Notes under the pieces: model-generated | The model's input: only the letters and a program-made list of their open reading frames with translations | Told to the model about the DNA's origin: nothing | Database searches by the model: none | Position numbers and translations under genes: made by a program | Shown here: positions 17,253 through 25,361 of the stretch, piece after piece | Position numbering within the stretch: the first letter of the stretch is position 1 | How the letters are laid out: each line of letters begins with the position of its first letter | Origin: Paraburkholderia tropica | GTDB lineage: Bacteria > Pseudomonadota > Gammaproteobacteria > Burkholderiales > Burkholderiaceae | Assembly: GCF_914484835.1 (NCBI RefSeq) | Contig: NZ_CAJZAR010000050.1 | Coordinates: forward strand, 132 to 64,131 | Reading direction: 5' to 3' | DNA length: 64,000 nucleotides

Positions 17253-18029
17253 TTACTTGCCCTTGTAGATCGGGAAGTCGAAATACTGCTTCGCGATCTT
17301 GTCGAACGTGCCGTCCTTGTGCAGCGACGCGAGCGCCGCGTTGAACTTCGCCTTCAGGTCGGCGTCGTCCTTGCGCAGGCCGATGGCGGTGCCGTCGCCG
17401 ATGGTCGCGAGATCCTCGACTTCCGGGCCGGCCCAGCCGAAGCCCTTGCCGCGCGGCGTCTTGAGGAAGCCGTAGTCGGCCTGCACCTCGTCCTGCAGCG
17501 TGGCGTCGAGACGTCCGCCGATCAGATCCTGATAGACCTGATCCTGATTCTGGTACGACACCACGTTCACACCCTTGGGCGCCCAGTGGACCTTCGCGTA
17601 CGCTTCCTGGGTCGAGCCCTGCTCGACGCCGACGTTCTTGCCCTTGAGCGACTCGGGCGTCGGCAGCAGCGGCGAACCGCTGCGCGCGATCATGCGCGCG
17701 GGCGCGTCGAACAGCTTGTCGGAGTAGTCGATCTGCTGGCGGCGCTGCGGCGTGATCGTCAGCGACGAGACGATCGCATCGAACTTGCGCGCCTTGAGCG
17801 CCGGAATGATGCCGTCGAGGTCGTTTTCCACCCACACGCACTTCACGTTCATGCGCGCACAGAGCGCTTTCGTGAGGTCGACGTCGAAACCGACGATCTG
17901 GCCGTTGGCGGCCTTGGACTCGAACGGCGGATAGCTCGCATCGACGCCGATGCGCACGGTATGCCATTCCTTGGCCGCGACGCTGCCCGCCATCAGGGCG
18001 AGCGCGACGCACACTGCGAACTTCTTCAT
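17253..18029 (-). CDS. Periplasmic amino-acid-binding protein of the ABC importer
   Basis: A 258-aa precursor with signal peptide MKKFAVCVALALMAGSVAA. The mature part has RIGVDASYPPFES (ligand-binding lobe 1), VGFDVDLTKALCARM, LKGKNVGVEQGSTQE and the terminal AKQYFDFPIYKGK typical of HisJ/ArgT proteins (SBP_bac_3 family). Start 18029 is supported by AGGAGA just upstream and by the signal peptide; the frame open to 18128 is spurious. It is first in the operon and binds the amino acid in the periplasm. The family favours histidine, arginine, lysine or ornithine. I cannot separate these. Confidence 0.93.
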   Translation of the reverse strand: MKKFAVCVALALMAGSVAAKEWHTVRIGVDASYPPFESKAANGQIVGFDVDLTKALCARMNVKCVWVENDLDGIIPALKARKFDAIVSSLTITPQRRQQIDYSDKLFDAPARMIARSGSPLLPTPESLKGKNVGVEQGSTQEAYAKVHWAPKGVNVVSYQNQDQVYQDLIGGRLDATLQDEVQADYGFLKTPRGKGFGWAGPEVEDLATIGDGTAIGLRKDDADLKAKFNAALASLHKDGTFDKIAKQYFDFPIYKGK

Positions 18030-18595
18030 CTTTCTCCTGTCGGGGCGGAGTGAGTGGTTCATCACCGACTCCGTCCCATCCATAGCTGAGGCGGGCGCTT
18101 CGGGACCGCGGCGCCGGGCGGCGCGCACCGGTGCCGGCGCTCGCTCGCGTCATGCGCGAACCGGCTCGTGGCCGGAGCGCCGCCATTGTAGGCGATCAAA
18201 AATACGGGTCGGACGCGCTGGACATCCAGGCTTGCGTCCCAAGCCGGCGTTGCGACGCGCCGTGACGGGCGTGCGCCGGGCGTATGCACCGCGCGACGCG
18301 CCGTGCGCGGGGTGGCGCTGGCCGAAAAGCGCGGTATTTTACCCGAAGCCAGCGCCCGCGCGGGCGACTCGGGACCCGGCATGTGGTTCAGGTCTGACAG
18401 AGTTGGCGACATCGTCTGACAGGGGCCGGATCAGTGGACGGCGGCGCCGGTGGACGAGAGGCAGCGGCGGAACGCCGCAGCGCCCGCGCGGGCCATTGAT
18501 GTTGCTGGCGAAACGATCCGGTGCGCCGGTGCGGATTGTGCATCGGGCCGTCCGCCCCTACCTTCGGACATCGACATCATTGAACGGAGAACGCC
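18030..18595. promoter_or_regulatory. Divergent intergenic region, ABC importer operon / pirin
   Basis: A 566-bp gap between divergent genes. The only structure I see is a 9-bp direct repeat GTCTGACAG at 18392-18400 and 18414-18422, spaced 22 bp (two helical turns), which could be an operator. Open frames here (18062-18412 minus and others) lack ribosome binding sites and recognisable sequence. Confidence 0.45.
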
Positions 18596-19294
18596 ATGCT
18601 TGCCATCCGACGCGCCGACGAACGCGGCCACGCCAACCACGGCTGGCTCGACTCGTATCACAGCTTCTCGTTCGCGGACTATTTCGACGAAGCGCATATG
18701 CACTACGGCGCGCTGCGCGTGCTCAACGACGACCGCATCGCAGGCGGGCGCGGCTTCGGCGCGCACGGCCACCGCGACATGGAGATCGTCACCTATGTGC
18801 TCTCGGGCGCGCTCGCGCACCGCGACAGCATGGGCAACGGCTCGACCATCCGTCCCGGCGACGTGCAGCGCATGAGCGCCGGCACGGGCGTGATGCACAG
18901 CGAGTTCAACGGCTCGCCGGACGAGGAAGCGCATCTGCTGCAGATCTGGCTGCTGCCGACCCAGCGGGGCGGGGCGCCCGGCTACGAGGAAAAGCGTTTC
19001 GACGACGCCGACAAGCGCGGCCGCCTGCGCGTGATCGCCTCGCCCGACGGGCGCGACGGCTCGGTGACGGTACAGGCCGACGCCTCGATCCACGCGGCGC
19101 TGATCGACGGCGACGAGCGCGCGCAATACGCCGTGCCGGCGGGACGGCGGGTCTACGTGCAGGTGGCGCGCGGCGCGCTGGAAGTGAACGGCGAACGCCT
19201 GAACACCGGCGACGCGGCGATGATCGAAGCCGAAACGTCCGTGGTGCTCGCGAAGGGCGAGGACGCTGAAGTGCTGCTGTTCGATGTGGCCTGA
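18596..19294 (+). CDS. Pirin family protein (YhhW-like cupin)
   Basis: A 232-aa bicupin. The metal-binding set is visible in the N-terminal cupin: HGHRDMEIVTYVLSG (His-x-His and Glu) and GVMHSEFN (His). Start RRADERGHANHGWLDSYHSFSFADY is the hallmark of bacterial pirins. E. coli YhhW acts on quercetin in vitro; the cellular role is unclear, often linked to redox stress. A GGAGAA box precedes the ATG. It is a single gene followed by a strong bidirectional terminator. Confidence 0.92.
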   Translation: MLAIRRADERGHANHGWLDSYHSFSFADYFDEAHMHYGALRVLNDDRIAGGRGFGAHGHRDMEIVTYVLSGALAHRDSMGNGSTIRPGDVQRMSAGTGVMHSEFNGSPDEEAHLLQIWLLPTQRGGAPGYEEKRFDDADKRGRLRVIASPDGRDGSVTVQADASIHAALIDGDERAQYAVPAGRRVYVQVARGALEVNGERLNTGDAAMIEAETSVVLAKGEDAEVLLFDVA

Positions 19295-19350
19295 GGCGGC
19301 CTGACCCAGCCGGAAGCCGACTGATACCGCGCCAGCGTGCGCGGCCATGA

Positions 19351-19387
19351 AAAAAGCGCCGCGAGTGGCAAGACTCGCGGCGCTTTT
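19351..19387 (+). terminator. Bidirectional terminator between pirin and Spy-like gene
   Basis: AAAAGCGCCGCGAGT pairs perfectly with ACTCGCGGCGCTTTT around a 6-base loop. A-runs on the left and T-runs on the right let it stop both convergent transcripts. Confidence 0.93.
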
Positions 19388-19536
19388 GCGTGAAAGGGGC
19401 GGCGACGCCCGTGGGCTCTGGCCCGAGCCGACGTCCGGCGGCGCGACCCGCCGGACGCCCGCTCAGACGCGGGCCTGGTCGAACGACTGCGCGCCGGCCC
19501 GGGTGCCGGCCGCGCAGATGGCGACGGCGGAGAGGC

Positions 19537-20103
19537 TTACTGTGCGCCCGGCGCCGAAGCCGCGCCCTTGTCCTTGTGGTGCTGTTCCCAGCGCTGACGC
19601 ATCTTCTCGTGGCGCTGTTCCATCTTCGCGAAGTGCTCCTTGAGCGCTGAGCTGACGGTGGTCTTCTGCTGGTCGTTCAGGCCGTTGTAGAACGCGAGCC
19701 AGGCTTGCGCGGTCTGCTCGCGCAGTTGCGCTTCCTGCTGCTCGATCTGCTGATGCGTGGCGTGCATCGCGTTCAGGTCGAGGATCGGCTGGTTCTTCTG
19801 CGCGTCGAACTGCTGCTTGAGCTGTTCGTGGTTCTTGCGCATGGCCTGGCCGTTCTGCTTCATCGTGTCGACGGCGGTTTGCCACTGCTTTTCCTGCGCG
19901 GCGTTCAGGTTGAGCTTGTCGTGCAGCTTTTTGGCGCCCATCATGAAGTCGCCGTGCATGCCCGGGCCGCCATGCGGACCGTGCATCATGCCGGGACCGC
20001 CCGGGGGCGGCGGCGGCGTTTGCGCGTTGGCGGCGGTGGCGCCGACGGTGAGAGCGAGCGAGGCAGCGGCAATAGCGAGAAGGCGCGACGTAGTCTTGTA
20101 CAT
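19537..20103 (-). CDS. Periplasmic Spy/CpxP-family protein (LTXXQ motif)
   Basis: A 188-aa protein with signal peptide MYKTTSRLLAIAAASLALT to NAQ, a Pro/Gly/Met/His-rich stretch (PGMMHGPHGG), and a long helical domain with the LTxxQ-like signatures LNAAQEKQW and LNDQQKT separated by about 70 residues. Spy and CpxP are periplasmic chaperone/sensor proteins of envelope stress. The Met/His-rich part could bind copper or other metals. Start 20103 has AGGAG. It is divergent from an OmpR-class regulator and histidine kinase, the same layout as cpxP with cpxRA in E. coli, and Cpx-like boxes lie between. Confidence 0.88.
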   Translation of the reverse strand: MYKTTSRLLAIAAASLALTVGATAANAQTPPPPPGGPGMMHGPHGGPGMHGDFMMGAKKLHDKLNLNAAQEKQWQTAVDTMKQNGQAMRKNHEQLKQQFDAQKNQPILDLNAMHATHQQIEQQEAQLREQTAQAWLAFYNGLNDQQKTTVSSALKEHFAKMEQRHEKMRQRWEQHHKDKGAASAPGAQ

Positions 20104-20233
20104 GGTGAAGCTCCTGACAAATCCTTGAAGGTTTGGTCCGGTTTGGCACGGTGCCGAAATAGGGGCAGCCGCAACCGGTGTCCCTAGCGTATAGGCCGTC
20201 CAGGAGCGGCGTGTTACGGCCCGGGGCGTTGTC

Positions 20234-20248
20234 ATTACGCGACATTAC
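20234..20248 (-). promoter_or_regulatory. CpxR-like box 1
   Basis: On the minus strand GTAAT-N5-GTAAT, close to the E. coli CpxR consensus GTAAA-N5-GTAAA. It lies 131 bp upstream of the Spy/CpxP-like start and 85 bp upstream of the response-regulator start. Confidence 0.55.
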
Positions 20249-20262
20249 ATGCGCCTTTCGCA

Positions 20263-20277
20263 GTAACTTCTCGTAAC
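20263..20277 (+). promoter_or_regulatory. CpxR-like box 2
   Basis: GTAAC-N5-GTAAC on the plus strand, with the spacing of CpxR sites, 56 bp before the response-regulator start codon. Probably an autoregulatory site. Confidence 0.6.
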
Positions 20278-20290
20278 CCAAAGCGCCTCC

Positions 20291-20311
20291 ATGTAAGCGA
20301 ATGGCTTACAT
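20291..20311. promoter_or_regulatory. Palindrome with GTAAG half-sites in front of the response regulator
   Basis: ATGTAAGC and GCTTACAT form a perfect inverted repeat with 5-base spacer, 22 bp before the start codon. It carries the same GTAA core as the two direct-repeat boxes beside it, so it may be another regulator site or a repressor-type operator. Confidence 0.5.
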
Positions 20312-20332
20312 GCGCGCGTTAAACTTCGTCCC

Positions 20333-21064
20333 ATGGCTACTCAAATTCTGGTCGTCGATGACGACGTCGAACTGCGCGACCTGCTGCGCGACTATCTGGC
20401 GCGGCAAGGCATGGAAGTGTCGGTGCTGCACGATGCGGGCTCGCTCGAGCGCCGCCTCGAGCGCGAGCGCCCCGACCTGATCGTGCTCGATCTCATGATG
20501 CCGGGCGTCGACGGGCTCACCGCGCTGCGCAAGCTGCGCGCGTCCGGCGACGACATCCCCGTGATCATGCTGACCGCGCGCGCCGACGACGTGGACCGCA
20601 TCGTCGGTCTCGAACTCGGCGCCGACGATTACCTCGGCAAACCCTTCAATCCGCGCGAACTGCTGGCGCGCGTGCAGGCCGTCCTGCGCCGCCGCCGCAC
20701 GCTGCCCTCGGCCGCCGCGCCCGAACAGCGCGAGCCGTTCTCGTTCGGCCGCTTCACGCTCGACTTCCAGTCGCGCACGCTCCAGCAGGAAGGCAAGCCC
20801 ATCATGCTGTCGGGCAGCGAGTTCGCGCTCCTGAAGATCTTCGTCAATCACCCGATGCGCACGCTCACGCGCGAGCGCCTGCTCGAACTGCTGCACGGTC
20901 CTGAATACGATGGCACCGACCGCGGCATCGACGTGCAGGTGTGGCGTCTGCGCCGCATCCTCGAAACCGATCCGTCCACGCCGCGCTTTATCCAGACGGT
21001 GCGTGGCCGCGGCTACGTTTTCGTGCCGGACGGCGAGCAGAGCGGTCATGCGCCGGCCGGTTGA
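20333..21064 (+). CDS. OmpR-family response regulator (Cpx/OmpR-like)
   Basis: A 243-aa regulator. The receiver domain has the acidic pocket D9-D11, phospho-acceptor Asp53 (VLDLMMPG), Thr (MLTAR) and Lys (GKPF). The winged-helix output domain starts near residue 135, with LSGSEFALLKIFVNHP and the recognition segment DRGIDVQVWRLRRIL. It overlaps the kinase gene by 17 bp, so the pair is cotranslated. Divergent to the Spy/CpxP-like gene with GTAA-type boxes between, it most likely controls that gene and itself in envelope stress. Orthology to CpxR itself is not proven. Confidence 0.93.
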   Translation: MATQILVVDDDVELRDLLRDYLARQGMEVSVLHDAGSLERRLERERPDLIVLDLMMPGVDGLTALRKLRASGDDIPVIMLTARADDVDRIVGLELGADDYLGKPFNPRELLARVQAVLRRRRTLPSAAAPEQREPFSFGRFTLDFQSRTLQQEGKPIMLSGSEFALLKIFVNHPMRTLTRERLLELLHGPEYDGTDRGIDVQVWRLRRILETDPSTPRFIQTVRGRGYVFVPDGEQSGHAPAG

Positions 21065-22361
21065 TTCGCTGTTCGGGCGGCTTGCGCTGCTGTTCGTCGG
21101 CGTGCTGCTGCTCTCGCACGTCGCGTGGTTCGCGCTCATGCGTCTCGAGCGCGACCAGATGCAGTCGCGCTACGCGGTCGAAGAGGCCATGTTCCTCGTC
21201 GACGCAGTGCGTCAGCACGTCGAGCGCGAGCCCGACCAGCCGCTGCCCTCGCGGGTTCAGCTGGTGCCGGCGGACAGCCCCGACGTGCCGCCCATGCGCA
21301 CCGAGATGCCCGAGCCGCTGCATCGTTTCCTCGACGACATGCGCGAGCGCATGCCGCCGGGCACCGAGGTGCGCCCCGGTATGCCGGGCCGTGCGCCCAC
21401 GCTCTGGGTGAAGGGGCCGCAGGACGCCAAGTGGATCGTCGTGCCGGGCCAGCCGCTGCGCATCATGCGGCCGATCGACCGCGCGCCGTGGTTCATCATC
21501 ATCTTCGCGGCGGCGCTGGTGGCCGCGCTTGTGGCGGCGTGGATGGTGCAAAAGCCGCTGCGCGCGCTGGCTCAGGCGGTCGCGCGTTTTGGCCGCGGCC
21601 AGCCGGTGCCGCCGCTGCGCGAGCGCGGTCCGCGCGAGCTGCGTCAGCTCACGCGGGGCTTCAATCAGATGGTCAAGGAAGTCGAGCGCACCGAGAAAGA
21701 CCGTGCGGTCATGCTCGCGGGCGTGGCGCACGACCTCAAGACGCCGCTGGCGCGCCTGCGCCTGCGCGCCGAAATGATGGACGAGCAGAAGGTGCGCGAC
21801 GGCGTGGTGCGCGACGTGGAATCGATGGCGCACATCGTCGACCAGTTTCTGGTGTTCGCGCACGACGGCGCCGACCGCAGCGAGCCCGTCGAAGTCGACG
21901 AGCAGTGCGAGCGCATCGCGCGCAATTACCGCACGGTGGGCGGCGAGACGCTGGCGATCGAGCGGCGCTTCAAGGCCGGTGCGGATTTCCGCCTGCCGAC
22001 CGCCACGCTCGACCGCGTGGTGGCCAATCTGCTCGACAACGCGCACGCTTACGGCGCGCCGCCCGTGGTGATCGAAACCTCGCGCGACGCCGAGGGTTAC
22101 ACGCTCACGGTGAGCGACCACGGCAAGGGCATCGCCGACCAGGATCTCACGCAGGCGAGCCGTCCGTTCGTGCGGCTCGATCCGGCGCGCGGCGGCAACG
22201 GCCATAGCGGCCTGGGTCTCGCCATCGTCGAGCGGCTGGTGCGGCGCGCGGGCGGCGAGATCGCCATCGGCAACGGTGCAAGCGGCGGCCTCGCGGTGCG
22301 TATGAGTTTTCCGTTCGAGGTGGTCGAGCGCACGGTCGCCGAAGCGGCGCAGATCTGGTGA
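21048..22361 (+). CDS. Sensor histidine kinase (EnvZ/CpxA class)
   Basis: A 437-aa membrane kinase. Helix 1 (about 12-30) and helix 2 (about 147-167) flank a 115-residue periplasmic domain rich in Pro and Met (MPEPLHRFLDDMRERM). HAMP follows (KPLRALAQAVARFGRGQ). The H-box has His228 (GVAHDLKTPLARLRLR), then N box LLDNAHAYG, G1 VSDHGKGIADQD and G2 GHSGLGLAIVERLV. All catalytic parts are present. ATG 21048 lies inside the end of the regulator gene; the longer frame from 20910 is a shadow. The acidic-hydrophobic periplasmic domain would be the part sensing stress or a Spy-like partner. Confidence 0.93.
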   Translation: MRRPVDSLFGRLALLFVGVLLLSHVAWFALMRLERDQMQSRYAVEEAMFLVDAVRQHVEREPDQPLPSRVQLVPADSPDVPPMRTEMPEPLHRFLDDMRERMPPGTEVRPGMPGRAPTLWVKGPQDAKWIVVPGQPLRIMRPIDRAPWFIIIFAAALVAALVAAWMVQKPLRALAQAVARFGRGQPVPPLRERGPRELRQLTRGFNQMVKEVERTEKDRAVMLAGVAHDLKTPLARLRLRAEMMDEQKVRDGVVRDVESMAHIVDQFLVFAHDGADRSEPVEVDEQCERIARNYRTVGGETLAIERRFKAGADFRLPTATLDRVVANLLDNAHAYGAPPVVIETSRDAEGYTLTVSDHGKGIADQDLTQASRPFVRLDPARGGNGHSGLGLAIVERLVRRAGGEIAIGNGASGGLAVRMSFPFEVVERTVAEAAQIW

Positions 22362-22490
22362 GCGCTGGCGCGTGAACCTGCGCGCATTGGGCGTGCTACG
22401 GAACGGCTGAGGGCAGTGCGGGAAAGTGCGATGGAGAACTGCGCGGCGGGCGTCCGGGCTGTGCCGGAGCCGACCGAAAGTAGTGCGGAT

Positions 22491-22574
22491 GTGATGCAGC
22501 GGATGTGATGCAGCGGCTGTGATGCAGCAGACGCGATGCAGCAGAAGTGATTCAGCAGAAGTGATTCAGTGTGA
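22491..22574. repeat. Tandem repeat, 6 x 14 bp, after the histidine kinase gene
   Basis: Six units begin at 22491, 22505, 22519, 22533, 22547 and 22561. The first is GTGATGCAGCGGAT; the sequence drifts step by step to GTGATTCAGCAGAA and GTGATTCAGTGTGA. The array ends just before the operon terminator at 22579. Confidence 0.93.
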
Positions 22575-22578
22575 CCCG

Positions 22579-22610
22579 GAGCGGCTGCGAACCAGCCGCT
22601 CTTTTTATTT
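22579..22610 (+). terminator. Terminator of the two-component operon
   Basis: GAGCGGCTG pairs with CAGCCGCTC around a 5-base loop, followed by TTTTTATTTT. It directly abuts the stop codon of the convergent small gene at 22611. Confidence 0.92.
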
Positions 22611-22877
22611 TCAGGCCGAGAACAGCGTGTCGAGCGCGGCGGCGGCTTCGCTGTCGACGGTGTTGTAGACGACGCTGTCGGCTTCGAAAATATAGTGCGT
22701 CGTGTACTTGCCGATGCGGGCGAGAATTTCTTCCTGGACCAGCTCGGGCGCGGCTTCGAGCTTCAGATACCACGCGGTCGAAGAGAGGCGCGTCTGGAAC
22801 GCACCGTATTCCACCATCAACTGGTCGAACGCGAGAGCATCCTGATCGCGGCAGACGATGACCAGATTTCCCTTCAT
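22611..22877 (-). CDS. Small conserved-looking protein, possibly SinR/Cas2-like ferredoxin fold
   Basis: An 88-aa acidic protein preceded by a strong AGGAGG box, so translation is likely. Predicted order strand (NLVIVCRDQ), helix (ALAFDQLMVEYG), strands (TRLSSTAWYLKLEA), helix (ELVQEEILARIG), strand (THYIFEADSVVYN) gives a beta-alpha-beta-beta-alpha-beta pattern. That layout, and the STAWYLKL then IxxRIxxxxTHYIF spacing, recall the small SinR/VapD/Cas2-type nuclease fold. No catalytic residue set can be assigned and no other toxin or CRISPR gene is near. The frame to 23069 is too long; ATG 22877 is the start. Function unknown. Confidence 0.72.
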   Translation of the reverse strand: MKGNLVIVCRDQDALAFDQLMVEYGAFQTRLSSTAWYLKLEAAPELVQEEILARIGKYTTHYIFEADSVVYNTVDSEAAAALDTLFSA

Positions 22878-23062
22878 GCATGCCTCCTGATATGTGCTGT
22901 GAAACGACCTGACGCGCCGTGCACCGGATTTCGGCGATGCGCTCTGCATGGCGGCGCGTGCTGCGCTGGTCCGATGATACCGCGTCGGACCGGTTTGCCC
23001 CGGTCGAGTTCTCCAGTTAAGTGAGTGCGTGCTTGCGGCGCGCCGGTGGGGTGAAGCGATGC

Positions 23063-24742
23063 TCACCACGTTTCGGCGGCCGCGCGCGGCGGCACGGCGC
23101 CGTCAGCGGTCATGGCCTCGCAGCGGTCGCGGCCGCCCGCTTTCGCCATGTAGAGCGCCAGATCGGCGCGGCTCATCAGCCGTTCGGGCTGGTCCTGCGA
23201 GGCCGCGAGTTCGGTGACGCCGATGCTCACGCTCAGGTTCGACTCGGCGGGCAATTCGGCGCACGGGCTCGACTTCACTTCGCGGCGTAGACGCTCGATC
23301 ACGTCGTGCGCGGTCGACAGCGACGTGTCGGGCAGCAGGATGCCGAACTCCTCGCCGCCGAGCCGGCCCACCGCATCGTCGGAGCGCAGTTCGGCGCGGC
23401 AGGTCTCCACGAAATGCTGGAGCGCGCGGTCGCCCGCCGGATGGCCGAAGCGGTCGTTGATCTGCTTGAAGTGGTCGAGGTCGGCGATCGCCATGCACAG
23501 CGGCTTGCCTTGCGCATAGGCGGCGTCGATCTCGCGGCGCAGCAGGTCGAGGAAGTAGCGGCGCGACAGCGCGCCCGTGAGCGCGTCGTGGCGCGCCTCG
23601 GCGGCGAGCAGCGCATTGGCCGCCTGCAATTGCCCGGCGAGGTCGCGGCTCGCGCGATGCAGACGCCGCTCGCGCACCCACGAAATCGAAATCACGGCCG
23701 CGAGCGCCGCCGTGCCCGCGAGCGTCAGAAAAATCAGCAGCCGGTCGCGCCGATGATTGGCGAGCAGTTCGGTCCACGCGTTGAGCGGATCGACGAGATG
23801 CGCCGAGAGCCCCGAGTTCAGGCCGCCGCGCACTTCGTAGAGCGCGGGCAGGCGCTGGCCGGGCAGATCGACGAGCGACTGCGCGGCTTGCGCGGGCATC
23901 CACGGCGCCTGGTTCGTGGCGGCTTCGGCGGCGCTTTGCAGCGCGAGTTCGGAGAAGCGCTCGCGCAGGTAGGTGTTGACGCGGTCGACCGCGTTCATTT
24001 CCTCGACGTGCGAGCCCGGCATCGCGAGTCCTTCGATCGCGCTGTCGTGCGCCATCACGATCACGCCGTTGCTGTCGGAGACGAAGGTGCCCGGATGCGT
24101 GACCCAGTGGCGCAGCCGCGCGATGCTGACCTTGGCGACCACGGCGCCCACCAGCACCCCGTTGTCGTAGGCGGGCGCGGCGACGAAGATGCCCGGCTCG
24201 CCGCTCGACGTGCCCACGCCGTAGGTTTCGGAGAATGCGCCGAGCAGCGTGTCGCTCAGATACGCGCGCGGACGCATGTCGACGCCCACGTAGGAAATCT
24301 TGTCCATCGCGTTGCTCGACGCGATGCAGATGCCGTTGCTGTTGACGAGCCAGATCGCGTCGAGGCCGGAGAAGCCTTGAGCGTCGTGCAGGAAGCGGTT
24401 GACGGTGGCGAGCTCGGGCGCCTGCTGCAACGCTTCGCGTCGCGCCAGTTCCGTAGATGTGCGCAAAGCGGCATAATGCCCGGCCTCGGTCAGCGCCTGC
24501 TGCACCACGTGGGTCTCGGCCATGGTGGCGGGAATCGCGCGCGACATGGCGAGATCGCTGGCGATCACTTCCGCCATGTTGTCGACGACGGAGCGCGTCA
24601 TCTGACGCTGGACCTTGAGCGCCGTATCGAGCTCCTGACGCACCATGCGGTCGGCGAGCCAGCCGGCGCCCAGCCAGCAGATGAGCGCGGCCGCCACGAC
24701 ACAGAGGGGCCCGGCTGCCTGACGCAAGAGTCTCCTGTTCAT
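23063..24742 (-). CDS. Membrane diguanylate cyclase with Cache sensor (GGDEF)
   Basis: A 559-aa protein. Helix 1 (about 8-30), a periplasmic double-Cache/DctB-like sensor (about 35-320; key parts WLVNSNGICIASSN, FSETYGVGTSSGEPGIFVAAP, VVAKVSIARL), helix 2 (about 336-356), a short coil and a C-terminal GGDEF domain. The active site reads GGEEF, an active variant. RSDD five residues upstream fits the RxxD inhibitory site for c-di-GMP. It should make c-di-GMP in response to a small periplasmic ligand, perhaps a dicarboxylate as in DctB. Start 24742 is chosen from the membrane helix, not from the longer frame. No ribosome binding site is clear. Confidence 0.92.
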   Translation of the reverse strand: MNRRLLRQAAGPLCVVAAALICWLGAGWLADRMVRQELDTALKVQRQMTRSVVDNMAEVIASDLAMSRAIPATMAETHVVQQALTEAGHYAALRTSTELARREALQQAPELATVNRFLHDAQGFSGLDAIWLVNSNGICIASSNAMDKISYVGVDMRPRAYLSDTLLGAFSETYGVGTSSGEPGIFVAAPAYDNGVLVGAVVAKVSIARLRHWVTHPGTFVSDSNGVIVMAHDSAIEGLAMPGSHVEEMNAVDRVNTYLRERFSELALQSAAEAATNQAPWMPAQAAQSLVDLPGQRLPALYEVRGGLNSGLSAHLVDPLNAWTELLANHRRDRLLIFLTLAGTAALAAVISISWVRERRLHRASRDLAGQLQAANALLAAEARHDALTGALSRRYFLDLLRREIDAAYAQGKPLCMAIADLDHFKQINDRFGHPAGDRALQHFVETCRAELRSDDAVGRLGGEEFGILLPDTSLSTAHDVIERLRREVKSSPCAELPAESNLSVSIGVTELAASQDQPERLMSRADLALYMAKAGGRDRCEAMTADGAVPPRAAAETW

Positions 24743-25361
24743 CGGCCTTCTGGTTCGTGGATGGGCATGGCGCGCCTGATGCTTGAGCGGGCGGCTGGCC
24801 CGATATGCCGGCGCGTGACGCACCGGCCCGGCACAACGGGGCACTGCGTGGCGAGGGGGTGGCCGTCGCCGCGTGACGATTCTACCTCTCGAATGGCGTC
24901 AGCGAGCCTCCCAACGCCGTCCAGCGGGCCTTGCGCGTATCTGGCATGTGCGAGGGCGCACGTTTGGGAACCTGCGGGCGGCCGCGCCGGAAGGTTGCCG
25001 GAATGCCGCCGAAAGCGCCCGGAAAGTGGCCTGAAAGCCCCGCCGGACGGGCGTTCCCCGATGCCCGGGCGACGCGCCGCGCGAGGTTGAATGTGTCACG
25101 GAGGTTGTAGTAGTGTCGTGCCGTTCCGAACAAGGCAAGCCTGCCGGGCGAGCGGGCGGCTCCGGGTGGCAGTGCGCGTCCTCGTGCGCCGTCGCCGCGT
25201 CTTCAACGCTAACGAAATACTCAGTCCATGCGCCTTGCCTTTGCTGATTTCCGCTCTCCGCGCGCTGCTGCTCGTGTCGCCTGTGTCACATGTGTCACGT
25301 GTGCAACGCGCGCCCCGCGCCGCGAGGCCACCGCATCAATGTTCAACGGAGAGCGCGCCTG
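24743..25361. promoter_or_regulatory. Divergent intergenic region before the fused ABC permease
   Basis: A 619-bp gap between divergent genes. At 25273-25308 four degenerate 9-bp units follow one another (CGTGTCGCC, TGTGTCACA, TGTGTCACG, TGTGCAACG), containing the palindrome core CACATGTG; another TGTGTCACGG is at about 25092. These may be operators for the ABC genes. No promoter hexamers or genes were recognised. Confidence 0.45.

Noticed and set aside
18062..18412. 116-codon minus frame upstream of the amino-acid-binding protein
   Set aside because: No start signal and Arg/Pro-rich shadow-like composition; it lies in the divergent promoter region.
22491..22574. Possible CRISPR array
   Set aside because: Units are contiguous 14-mers without spacers and no cas genes are present; it is an ordinary tandem repeat.
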